A stretch of 64,000 nucleotides of DNA from Piscicola geometra (Eukaryota; Annelida; Clitellata; Hirudinida; Piscicolidae): contig OX030970.1 in assembly GCA_943735955.1 (NCBI GenBank), positions 4,969,869 to 5,033,868 of the forward strand, given 5' to 3'. The notes beneath the pieces are model-generated. The model had not been told where the DNA came from and made no database searches. It saw only the letters and a program-made list of their open reading frames with translations. Both the position numbers and the translations under genes were made by a program. This document shows positions 1-10,818 of the stretch, one piece after another. Numbering within the stretch: position 1 is the stretch's first letter; every line of letters starts with the position of its first letter.

Positions 1-12
1 ATTCCATTAAAT

Positions 13-235
13 TGGCGAGTGGTTAGCTTATATGGTAAAGTCGTTGGACCTGCAACTTGAAGGTCGCCAGTTCGAATCCTTGTTGAGCCAACCAGTAGCT
101 ATCATATACCGTATATGATAGTATATGATATACTACTGTATATGATGCGGTGTTTCACGACGTATGTCGTGTGAGTGGCGCCTCAGTTGCGTGCCTTGGC
201 GCATTATAAATAGGCATTATTATTTTTATTATAAA
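13..235 (+). mobile_element. tRNA-derived SINE, family 1, copy a
   Basis: The 5' part looks like a tRNA: an A-box-like stretch (GGTTAGCTTATATGG), then a B-box-like GTTCGAATCC, then a body containing GCGGTGTTTCACGACG and GCCTTGGCGCATTATAAA, ending in a T/A-rich tail. The same body occurs at 58113-58318 (+), 62169-62347 (-) and 40751-40921 (-), so it is an interspersed repeat and not a working tRNA gene. The extra copy of TATATGATA near 105-145 is a small internal expansion private to this copy. Confidence 0.75.
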
Positions 236-320
236 TTATGAAAAAAATGGAGTATATAACACAATTACGAGTATGTCATCCATTCAACTATACAAAATAC
301 ACAACTGAGTAAAAATAAAG

Positions 321-3300
321 TCATCGAAATGTGAATACTGACTTTAACAAAATGTTTTTGTTGAGGTTTTTGAATCCGTAGTAGTCGGAGGAATGTCTGA
401 AGCGATCTTTATTCATCACGTATTGATATGGGTAAGAGCTGTATTGTTGTGTGTTGAAGGGTTTGAACTTGAGGTAGGTGTCTTCGTTGATCTTTGAAAT
501 GGCTGAGATGTCCAATTTAGAACTGGAACGGGGTGGAGAAGTGGATGAATAGATAAAAATTTAAATGGCGACTGGCTAAATGAAGGAGTGAAAAAATAGA
601 TGAGTAGATGAATATTTGAACGAATGAGGGGATGGGTGGATGAGATTGTGAATGGATTAATAAATGAATGGATGAATAAATTAATGGATGAATAAATTAA
701 TGGATGAATAAATTAATGGATGAATAAATTAATGGATGAATAAATTAATGGATGAATAAATTAATGGGTGAATAAATTAATGGATAAATAAATTAATGGA
801 TGAATAAATTAATGGATGAATAAATTAATGGATGAATAAATTAATGGATTAATGAATTAATGGATGAATGAAGTAATGGATGAATAAATTAATGGGTGAA
901 TAAATTAATGGATGAATAAATTAATGGATGAATAAATTAATGGGTGAGTTCGATGAGAGGATTATTGATTAATGCATGGATTCTTGAATTAAAGATTAAA
1001 TGAATTTGTAAAAAGGTACTCAAAACAAGTGAAATACTTTTTAAAACTAATTGAGTGAACTAACAAGCCTAACTTAATTGTCCAATTCAATCGAATCACA
1101 ATAAAATTAATAAAAGTTTAATTGAGAGTTAAACTGTTCACCTGATCGATAAGTAGTTGCAAATTAGATCATCATCAGTGTTATCCTTACAAAGGGGGTA
1201 TAGTTGGTCTTTGTGTTGTATGAAGAAGTCATTAAGGCTTGAATCCAGTTGCTTCTGAGCAATTGCTGTGTGTGGTATTAATAAATGGACGAATAATGGA
1301 ATATTAAATTGGAACAAAATAAAAAGATATTCGGTTAGACTCGCAAACCTCCTCATTGAACCCTCTCAAGCCACACATCCACTCACGTTAATTCCTCCTG
1401 CAATTTCTATCCACCCACTCACCACACCCGAGTTCATCGCTTGAATCTGAACAGTCTGCTTCTCCATCACACCTTTTCTCCGCTTTGACACACCTCTTTT
1501 CATTCGGACACTTGTACATTTTGTCGCATGAATACGTCTCTGCATGGTGTGCAGAGAGGGTTATCACACAAGAACCACTAATGAAGAAAACCGCACAACA
1601 ACCACAACCACTCCTCACCGCTATTCACCACACAACAGTTACCAAACAACCACCCCTGTCACTTACCACAACCACCACTCATCACCACTCACCACAACCA
1701 CAACCCACCACAACCACCACTCACCACCACAACCACACACCACAACCACCACACACCACAACCACCACTCACCACCACAACCACCACTCACCACCACAAC
1801 CACCACACACCACAACCACCATTCATCACCACAACCACCACTCACCACCACAACCACCATTCATCACCACAACCACCACTCACCACCACAACCACCACTC
1901 ACCACCACAACCACCACTCACCACCACAACCACCACACACCACAACCACCACTCACCACCACAACCACCACTCACCACAACCACCACTCACCACCACAAC
2001 CACCACTCACCACCACAACCACCACACACCACAACCACCACTCACCACCACAACCACCACTCACCACAACCACCACTCACCACAACCACCACTCACCACA
2101 ACCACCACTCACCACAACCACCACAACCACCACTCACCACCACAACCACTCACCACCACAACCACCACTCACCACATGCAACGCCTCCTTCATCATCTCC
2201 AGCCAAGCAGTCCATCTCGCCATCACACACCCAATCGATCGGAATGCACTCACCACTGTCCTTGCACTTCCAGTGCATCCCATTCACGCATCCTGGGTGT
2301 GAGCGATTGATTCGAATTCAGGAAGAATTATGGGATAAAGTTAGAAAAGTTAAAAGCAAACAAAATTGAAGGAATGTGAAAAAACAATTTGGTGAGAACT
2401 CACTGCCTACTCGGCCACAAAAGCCATCAGACTCGTCTTCCCCCCACGGACAATCGACTTTCCCATCGCAAAAGCGGCTCGAGTCAAGGCACTTCCCTTC
2501 TATGCACTGGTGCATGTCTTCGGGACACACTGTTGCAAAGTATGGATGCTTAGAATTTGGAAAATGTATAAGGGTAGTTTTCTTATTGAGGCTTTTTGGA
2601 GATTTTGTGTAGGTTTCTAATGTAGCTTCCAAGTTATTTAATATTTTACTCAAAGTTAGGAGAAGGCTGGTTTGAAATTCAATGTTAGTTGAGGGTCAAA
2701 TTAATAAGATGCATGAGAAACGATGAAATCACAAACGTATAAATCTTCAAAAAAGGGCCAAAGTAATGTATATTCAAATGAAAATTCAACTTTAAAAATA
2801 TATTTATATCAAAGTCAAAACGAATTATGAAAAAAGAAAGTGAAAATAAAGTTCGAAAGACTCACATCCTCGGCACATCATGGCGTCTTCATCATCCCCC
2901 AGCGGGCAGTCTTGGTTTCCGTCACAGACGTCAGAGTCAGGAATGCAACCGTGACCTTCACACTTATGCATTTGGGCAGGACAAACTGCGGTTGAATATA
3001 AATTGTTTTAAATTTTTATAATATTTAAAAAGGTTTAAAATGGAAGGATTAAGCCAAATTCTAGGTTGATGTTAAAAACTGTTCTCAAATAGTTGAACAA
3101 AAGCTAAACACACCTTTTTCATCACAGTTCTCTTCATCAGTTCCTCCTGGACAGTCAGCCACTCTATCACACAGGGAAGAACGTGCAATGCAGTGCTTGC
3201 TGCCTGCACACATGATGGCTGAGAGGCCGCATGAGGCTGCGTGGGTGGGTGGGTGAGTGAGTGGGTAAGAGTGGAGAAGGTGCAGAAAAAGAAAAGGGTA

Positions 3301-6300
3301 AGATTGAAACAATGAATTTAGAATGTTGGTTTTGGTGGTTTTGGAAGTGAAATCTAAGAAAATGTGTTTTTGATGAGCTTGGGAAGACATTAGCTTTTGG
3401 TGGTGGATACATGAACAGAATGGTGTTGAGATTATGAGTTTGAGAATAGGTTATTGATGAGTTGGAATGTTTTCAAGATGGAAAGTTAAGAGATGGAAGT
3501 GGATTTTTAGCTCAAAATTCAATTAAATCTTCTCATGCTTCTCTTTGGCCCTATTTTTATCCCCATCGTACTGCAGTTTTTTTCATCGGTGCCATCGCGA
3601 CAGTCCATCTTGCCATCACACTTCGTCTCTTTCGAATACTTTCCCAGTCCGTATTTGCATGTCTCTGAGAAATCGGTGGTTTAGTAGGTTAGAAAAATAA
3701 AGAATTGAAATAGCTTGAGAAGTTGACGCTGGAATGAAGTTTCAGTCTTCAAAATCTTAGAAACCACAGAGACGCCCACCACAATTCTTCTCGTCGCTGG
3801 CATCTCCACAGTCGTCGTAGCCATTGCACAGAGAGGTGGTGTTGACACAGCGAGTGTTTTTGTCGCAAGAGAACTGTTCTGTCTTGCATGCTTTGGTGGG
3901 AGCGAGAGAGGATGGTCTGGTCACAGAGGTGCTAGAGGCAGTGTAAGCATATGTAGGGATGGTGGTGGTGGCGATGGGAGTGGTGAGACCTGTAGGGCAA
4001 AATAAAAATGGCGTTGAAAAGGAAAGAGATGAGTTTGAAAAGTTAGTAAAAAAATAAAAATATAATTTAAATGAATCGAAAAAGACTGATGATAAATCTA
4101 GAAGATACTACCCATATTCATTCTTTCATTTATTCTTTATTAAAAATTTTAATGATCGAATTCCTTGAACCCTCTGCACCCTCTATCTCACCGCAGTTCA
4201 GTTCGTCGGAGCGGTCAGCGCATTGCGGAATGCCGTCACATTTGGTTGAGATATTGCCAAACCAAAACTTGGAAGTGCTAAGAATGCATTCGCCATTACC
4301 ACACTTAAAGTATTCTTTAGAACACGGTCCTGTGGGAAACGTTAATAACAAGTTTTCTTTGCATTCAAATGTTTAAATTTTAGATTAAACTACTCATCTC
4401 TTCTCAAACGTTCATAACATTTTTATCAAACTGCGAAAAACCCCATTTAACCCTTTTCAGACTCTTTAAACCCCCTCTTACTGCAATTCGTCTCATCACT
4501 TCCGTCAATGCAGTCAGATTTGCCGTCACATCTGAAACTTGAAAAATTCTTTCGACTAGGAATGCACTGGCTATTTTTGCATTTGAACTCGGTCCGAGAA
4601 CATGGTTCTGAGAAGAAGATTTTTTTTTTTTTGAATTGTGAACAAGATTTAATGTTAATTTTAAAATCTATTTTTTCCGCGAGTTTATTTCAAATCTTTA
4701 TAAAAATGTCTTAAACACACCGCAAACCTCCTTAAACCCATAAACCCTTTGAAACTCCAACCTAACCACAATTCATCTCATCCGAGCCATCTTCACAGTC
4801 GGGGATGCCATCGCATGAGACCTTGGAAGAAATATATTGTCCATTGTCACATGCCTCCCAACGCCACTCTGGGAGGGGGGGTGGAAAGGTATTGGTAGTT
4901 TTCAGTTTAGCCTTAAACTCTATTTAAATAATTTCAGCTAAAATAAAATAAAAGTTTAACAACTATTAAAAGTTTTTGAGTAGAGCTGTGCTTTTACCTA
5001 CGTTAACTTCCGATTAACGCGTTAATCAATTAACGAACTTTAAATTTTTACGCCGTTAAATATTTTAACGCATTTGAGAAACAAAATTAACGCATTCAAA
5101 AATTTTAACTCATTCAAACCTATCCAAAATAAACTGCTTTTGCAGTTTTGGTTTCATTGTCAGCACTTCTCTAATTTACTGCCAACAAACGAATGGGAAA
5201 TATTTTATTCATCAAAAAACTTCTCATTTTTTATAGTTTGCAACAGGGGAAAAAATATTTAAATTGTTCAATAGTGTTACTTGCAATTTGCTGAACGGGT
5301 AGCCGAGTCGGTAGCGACTCTCGGCTTGACCAATAATTAATTAAAGATCCTAGGTTTGAATGCAACCAATGCCCTAGTAACCCAGAGGTGCAAATGAAAA
5401 TGTTCAGATTAAGACTTATTAATCATTAAGTGGCCTCGAAGCTCGTTCGGGTTATACGCCACTATAATAATACTCGTCATTATTTGTCGCTATACACAAG
5501 ATATATGCATTTCAGAAGATGATCCAGCTTATGCCATTCGTTTCACACTTTCCGAATTGGAGCAGAAAATGATTAAACAGAATATCCAATGGTTAAGAAT
5601 TGCCACATCATTAGACCTCTGATTTAAAAATTGAAAATATTTACAAAAAATGAAAGAGTTAAAGAAACTATTAGAAGAAAAAAAAACTTCAAAAACTATA
5701 CAGCCTTTACCAAACAAAAGACTAAAAACATATATAACTTTAGATTCTGAAGATAAATAGGTCAATCATTAAACGTTATAGATCAGAATCTGAAGTAGGC
5801 TTTGAAAGTTGTTCTCTTTTTGGTAGCAACAGCACGAAGAAGCATATCCGGCTTTTGTGAAACTGGCAAGAAAGTACTTGTCATCTTCTACAAGTACAGC
5901 TCCATGTTAACGTCTATTCAGCTTGTCAGGACACATAGGTAGCAAGAAAAGAGTCTCTATAAATCCAACTAATGTTGAAAACTTGTTTTCTTGAGTAACT
6001 GTCTCAAAAATTATGTGTGACAATTGCAATTTTAATCATTCATGAATTCATTTTTTTCAACATGTATTACTTTTATAAAAAAATTCAGAGAAAATTTTTC
6101 TTTCGGAAAATTTTTTTTAATCTTATTTTAAAAAATCGGTTAAAATACGATTAACTCACGATTAAATTTTTTTATCGAACGATTAACGGCGATTAAAATT
6201 TTTAATCGTGGAACAGCTCTGTTTTTATTATTATTCAACTGAAACATATTTGTTCAATAAAATAAATAATGCTTTAAAAATTAATTTTAATTAAATATTT

Positions 6301-6403
6301 AATTAAGCAACTTAAATAAAATAATACGCCTCAAGTAGCTTGTGATGGATGTATCGAAGATGGTGAAGAAAAAAAAGAGAATGATGGTGGTTCGAAAGGC
6401 CAT
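321..6403 (-). CDS. secreted multi-LDLa (LDL-receptor class A) protein with SRCR-like tail
   Basis: Thirteen proposed exons, in transcript order: 6403-6328 (signal peptide, ATG at 6403), 4868-4767, 4607-4482, 4329-4192, 3989-3780, 3664-3572, 3236-3114, 2985-2866, 2529-2404, 2292-2173, 1539-1423, 1265-1142 and 522-321 (stop TGA). All junctions are GT-AG and in phase, giving 558 residues. Ten LDLa modules are visible from the calcium-cage motif C-x-D/S-x-x-D/E-E-x-x-C ([40 protein letters not shown] and so on). Every LDLa exon starts with two bases and ends with one (phase 1-1). The exon at 1265-1142 ([17 protein letters not shown]) resembles the start of an SRCR domain, and the last exon has no clear family. 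Modules 1 and 5 have only four cysteines. The signal-peptide exon is joined mainly on phase and hydrophobicity. The last exon could instead use a donor at 342 and continue outside the window. The LDLa call is firm; the ends are not. Confidence 0.82.
648..955. repeat. 16-bp minisatellite in the last intron of the LDLa gene
   Basis: About 18 tandem copies of AATGGATGAATAAATT with few substitutions. The array fills most of the intron between the two 3'-most exons of the minus-strand gene. No coding sense. Confidence 0.9.
1640..2172. repeat. CACCACAAC minisatellite abutting the LDLa exon-10 donor
   Basis: On the plus strand the units are variants of ACCACAACCACCACTC. On the gene's strand this reads GTGAGTGGTGGTTGTGGTG, so the array begins exactly at the 5' splice site of the exon ending at 2173 and repeats a GTGAGT donor-like word many times. 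Long His/Thr/Pro reading frames across it are products of the repeat. Confidence 0.9.
4981..6221. mobile_element. degraded hAT-type element (family C) in intron 1 of the LDLa gene
   Basis: The left end reads TAGAGCTGTGC and the right end GGAACAGCTCT, an inverted pair. Both ends continue into GTTAACTTCCGATTAACG-like and CGATTAACGGCGATTAAAA-like subterminal sequence. Near 5865-5985 (+) a broken frame recalls the hAT C-terminal dimerisation region (ARKYL, SACQD, then an [13 protein letters not shown] end). A family 2 SINE has landed inside at about 5293-5480. The flanks (TTTTTGAG and TTTTTATT) agree at only part of the expected 8-bp duplication. A 98-bp relative with a perfect duplication lies at 7648-7745. 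Confidence 0.6.
5293..5480 (+). mobile_element. tRNA-derived SINE, family 2, copy a
   Basis: Starts GAACGGGTAGCCGAGTCGG (A-box-like), then CCTAGGTTTGAATGC (B-box-like), then CAACCAATGCCCTAGTAACCC and an end with AGCTCGTTCGGGTTATACGCC. A second copy begins near 63855 and runs off the window. Short inverse pieces of its 3' end occur near 6530-6560 and 26965-26995. Confidence 0.75.
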
Positions 6404-7639
6404 TGCGAACTGAAAATGAAAATATGGTGGAAAGAGAATGGTAGACTGTGCTATAAATTTACTAAAAGCGCTATATAAAATCATTTAAATTATTAAAATA
6501 CACTTTATTACAACAAAGAATATAAATAACATGGCGTGAACCCGAATGAGCTTCAAGGCCCTTTGGTTTTGAATGATGATACCACTTAAATTATTTATTT
6601 ACCAATATAAATACTCAGAAAAAGTATATCAAAAATTAAATTAAGAATATTAATAAATAAACTATAGCTACTACCATCACACCCCATTATTACTACTGAC
6701 ATCAGCCCATCACCACCATTCAACCTAAGAATTTGGCACTTGATGAAGACTTAGATTTTAAATCTATAGCTTAACTAAGATTACTTCATATTTTCTAGCA
6801 ATAGAAAAAGCAAATTGTGGATTACTCGCGTTAATTTAGCTTAGGGGTATTTTCATTTCTGTAGGAATTTACGTTATTTGTACTTAAAAGGTTTTGGAAC
6901 TCACCTCCTCAATGCGCCTACCAAAATTGATTGATTGATTTATGAACAACGGCGAATTATAACCTAAACTGTATAGGCTATACAGTATAGGAAATAAAGC
7001 AATATATCAGAAGAACAGTGGAAAAAAAAGAAGTTGTCATATATGGTATTAACTATGCAATGTATGGGTGTTTAAAAACAGTTAACAACCAAAAGAAAAA
7101 ATAACAGAAAAACACAAAAATCTCAAAAAATGCATGAAAACACTCACTTGGTTAAAAAAGGTATCTTTGGACTGGTTTCTGCTCCCTTATATAGCCTGGC
7201 ATTGTCCTGGCTTAAATCATCCCTTAAACATACTTGCATATATATATATGTATAAAAAAATATTTGTTAGGATTTAAATATAATCTTCACATTACAAAAA
7301 TATTAAATTGCATTGCAAAAATTATACAACCGATTACACTGTTATTAGTGCATTAGATCATGAAAAAGATGAGAAACTATTCGTAAATCTTTAGTTTAAA
7401 TTTTATTAATACCAAAAAAATCTTTGAAAAAATCAAAAACATTAAAAAATACACAATTAAAGTTCAACAAAAGTACGTGTGTCTTAGAACTTTGCCCGTT
7501 ATTCTTATAAGCAAAATTGAAGTAGGTAAATAGGACAATGACTTTGGGTCAGATGTGGTACATGCATACGAAACGTATCCGAAATAGTTTTAAAATACCA
7601 GAATACACAATACATTAAAATTTAAAATTTGATTTTAGT
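6404..7639. other. AT-rich DNA upstream of the LDLa gene
   Basis: This 1.2-kb stretch holds a short minus-strand piece of SINE family 2 (GCGTGAACCCGAATGAGCTTC at about 6532) and an ATTGATTGATTGAT tail near 6930. No exon with coding character was found. It should contain the promoter of the minus-strand LDLa gene if the exon at 6403-6328 is its first, but no convincing TATA box or initiator could be picked out. Confidence 0.4.
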
Positions 7640-7647
7640 ATTTTTGT

Positions 7648-7745
7648 TAGAGCTGTGGTTTAATCTGAGTTAACTTTCGATTAACACTTCAACAGTTTAA
7701 CACGATTAGCTTTCGATTAAAATTTTTAATCGTGGAACAGCTCTA
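7648..7745. mobile_element. 98-bp hAT-type MITE with 8-bp target duplication
   Basis: TAGAGCTGTGG at the left end and CAGCTCTA at the right form the terminal inverted repeats. The flanks are ATTTTTGT on both sides (7640-7647 and 7746-7753), a perfect 8-bp duplication typical of hAT insertion. Inside it reads mostly GTTAACTTTCGATTAAC and CGATTAAAATTTTTAATCG, the subterminal parts of family C, so it is an internal-deletion derivative of that family. Confidence 0.85.
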
Positions 7746-8004
7746 ATTTTTGTTTTTAACTTAATGCCTCTTCAATTCTAAGACTTGGCGAAAAACGTTT
7801 TGTTTATTAATTTTTTTCAAAGATATTTCCATATAAAACTTCTTTTCTGAAAGTGCGATTGTAAAAAGTAAAGTCAACCTGCTTCTCTACACGTCATGAT
7901 TACCACCATGGTGAAAACTAACGGGGTGTTGGGGGATCTGATCCACATATTGTTGACTCCCATAAAAACTTTTAGAAATTATGGTTGGGTTAAGCCCCCC
8001 TGAC

Positions 8005-10253
8005 CATGGACGGCGATCCTGGGGGGGTCCTGACCCCAGGACCCCCCCACTTTTTTTTAGTGAGGGGATCCACCTTAATAGGGACCCCCCCACTTTTTTC
8101 CCATTTTTGTATTCAAAAATTTCTATTTGGATATGAGCATAATCGTCAACCATGGCATGAAAGTAAATGTTTATACAATAATACATTGTGAGTATGTGTA
8201 GTTATAGTGATAGCTGTCTAAAACAAAAATATTCTTTTCTTTCTTAAATACTCATTCACCTAGTTTTTTTTATCACAATGGCGTAGGCGGGAATCCTGAG
8301 GGGGTCTGGCGTCCACCTCTACAAGAACCCCCTCACTCTTTTAAAAATACACATTCTTCAACTCTAATTTTAATACGAGCCTAATCGTCAACCATGGGAT
8401 AAAAAAATGCAAATATAGTAATACAGTCCATCTTAACATGGAGCCTCTCAGTTTTACAAAGACAATAATTTATCAACTCCTATCTTAATACAGCATAATC
8501 GTCAACCACAGCATGAAACAGAATTATTATTCAGTTATATATTTTTCAATTTAGCATGCAGACATTCAGAATGCTTTTTAGAAAATATCAGTTCCCTTTT
8601 TGCAAGCAGACAGATTTACATTTGTATAAAATATCATTCATATTGTGCTGCTTATTTTGCATGGGCGATATTCATAGGGGGATTCTGAGGTCCACTTCAA
8701 TATCGACAGTTTGTCCAAGAGTTAGGTGCTTTTTACAATCGTTCAGAGGAGGTCAAGAAGCAGTTTAGTGATGCTTTAGTGTTTCTTATAATAGACTTTC
8801 CTGATGAGCCACGGAATAAAAAGTATAGCATAAAACTTCTTTGTCCTACAAGATGACTGACCAGAGTTTCTACAGTGTCTTCTGTGCTTGAACATTATGA
8901 AGTGGTACTTGTTAGCTTGGAATCATTTGCTTCCATTGGTACTGCTGATGAAACAGCTGTAAAGGCTCGAGTTCTTAAAAAGTCGTTGCAATCAGCAAGT
9001 TGTACGGTCAGTGGAATGATTGCAGCGACTGATTCAGTTGTGCAAGAACTGCGTCACCTACGATCAGACGAACAGTTTAACGCCATTTTCAATGAAGTCA
9101 ACAGTATGGTTTTGGCATATGATCTTGAGCCGATTGCTGTACCTCGAGTGCAAAAGTCACCACAAAAGTATTGTGGGCTGGGCCCAGCTTATGTAGCAAC
9201 AACACCAGAGGAACATTATCGAGCAGCATATTACTCTATCATAGACATTGCAATCTTGCAACTCACAGAAAGGTTTAATCGAGATTCTCCTGGTTTGCGT
9301 TCATACTTGCAGCTGGAGACAATGTTGCTAACTGGTGAAGTAAACAATGATATTTGCAAGCAGTATCGTGAGTTAAATGAAACTGGTCTTTGTTTACAGT
9401 TAGCTATGTTTAAAGACCAGACTGAATACAGAAATTTAGCACTAACGCAAAAAATAATGCAAGCTATGATCACGGAAGCCAGTCATCTGTTTCCTTAAGT
9501 TGAAAAATTGATCAGGTGGATGCTTGTGTGTCCAATAACGTCATGTACTGCAGAAAGATCTTTTAGTGCTTTGCGGCGCCTTAAGACTTGGTTGCGTGCA
9601 CCTATGACACAGCCTCGCTTTAATTCACTGGCCGTTTGTCATGCACATCAGGATATACTTGACAGTCTGGATTTGAAAAAACTAGCAGAAGAATTTGCTA
9701 GACGGTCAGACATTCGAAGGGGTCTTTTTGGAAATTGGAGTAAACGAGCTGTGGGGAGAGGGCAGAAGGACAGGCAGAGAGGGTATTTTATGTTATCTAA
9801 AAGGCCCACAGTGTATATTTAGATTCTAAAAATACACTGTGGGCCAAAAAAAATGTCCCAATGAATATTTGTTTATAACTTTGGCAAATTTAAATCTATT
9901 TGTAATTTTCTTAAACTATTTGACTCAGAAATGAATGGAAAACAAGATGTTATAAAATTTATTTGATGGCTAGTTGTAATTGAATTTATATAGATGTCAA
10001 ATAATAAAAGATACTAAAATCGCTTTTGTTTTACTTCAAATCGCTCATAGTGGCAATAGAAAAGTATTTTTATTGAGTATCACATTTTTTTATATGTTTG
10101 GGAATACAAATATTAATAGTTTATACAAAAATAATTTGCACTACAGCAAACAATACTAAATAGTATCGCTTTTACTGTATTGGTCGATACCGGTTCTTTG
10201 ATTCCAACCCTGAAGTGGACCCCTCCAAGATTTTCCGCAGATCGCCGCCCCTG
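8005..10253 (+). mobile_element. hAT element family A, copy 1 (internally deleted)
   Basis: The left end is CATGGACGGCGATC and the right end GATCGCCGCCCCTG. The flanks are CCCCTGAC on both sides (7997-8004 and 10254-10261), a perfect 8-bp duplication. It is 2.25 kb against about 3.9 kb for copies 2 and 3, which lie on the opposite strand, so much of the 5' coding part is missing. Subterminal DNA (8020-8530) contains degenerate repeats of a unit with GGTGGACCCC and TCGTCAACCATGG-like words. Confidence 0.9.
8692..9822 (+). pseudogene. ZMYM1/DUF4371-type hAT transposase, C-terminal half, broken
   Basis: The frame runs from about 8692 (TVCPRV then FLQSF, in shifted frames), is stopped at about 8853, continues in 8875-9498 (207 codons), is stopped again, and finishes in 9508-9822. 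The last part carries the hAT dimerisation signature: CPITSCTAERSFSALRRLK followed by an HAQ/HQDILDSLDL-like end. The middle part (YRELNETGLC, DQTEYRNLAL) is like zinc-finger MYM-type protein 1 relatives. With at least two stops and no DDE-domain N-terminal half, it cannot make a working transposase. Confidence 0.8.
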
Positions 10254-10719
10254 CCCCTGACCCTCCAGTATTAATCGTTTGATTATATTTTTATCCTATA
10301 TTTAGAAGTGGGTCGATGCTATGGTTGTGTGTGAGAACTAGAAGTATGATATCTGGTTTGTCTTGGTGAGTGGAATCGGATCGGGTAGTGGTCAAAGGGA
10401 GTGGATGTTTGATGATAATGATAATTTTTCTGGCGTCATATCATTTGGGTGTTTGTATGTGCTATGTTTATTAATTCTTGTTTTTCTGTTGTAATCTCTC
10501 CGAGATAGGGGTGATGATCATCATACTTAATGTTGAATATTGAACGGGCTTTTATTTCTGAATAATTCATTCTCAGGCAACCTGATGAATGCTTCATTAT
10601 GCTGAAACTGACTGCATAATCAATTCACATTAAGACCTAAGAAATTGATCTGCTGGCAAAAAACATTTGAAGTTTATTATGCAAAAGCTAACTGCGTGAT
10701 TGCCAGTGTAAGGAAGTAT

Positions 10720-10756
10720 TATAAATGCGGGTCTTCCTGGTGCTGAGAGCAGTTCG
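10720..10756 (+). promoter_or_regulatory. TATA box and initiator of the carbonic-anhydrase-like gene
   Basis: TATAAAT at 10720-10726 is followed about 30 bp later by an initiator-like GCAGTTCG at 10749-10756. The predicted start site lies about 69 bases before the ATG at 10819. Spacing is textbook for a TATA promoter. This is inferred from sequence alone. Confidence 0.5.
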
Positions 10757-10818
10757 TGATCGATCCTACATCCAGTCAGAACCTTTCTAACTCGAAGCAG
10801 TCCCTGGAGAGAACAGAA

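Noticed and set aside
13..90. A working tRNA gene at the window start
   Set aside because: The cloverleaf is imperfect and the same sequence with the same downstream body occurs at several other places, so it is a SINE head.
1485..2369. 294-codon and 252-codon plus-strand frames rich in His, Thr and Pro
   Set aside because: They lie in the CACCACAAC minisatellite of an intron of the minus-strand LDLa gene, and their non-repeat ends are antisense to LDLa exons.
5529..5765. 78-codon minus-strand frame inside element C
   Set aside because: It is antisense to degraded hAT coding sequence and AT-rich; no sign of a gene.
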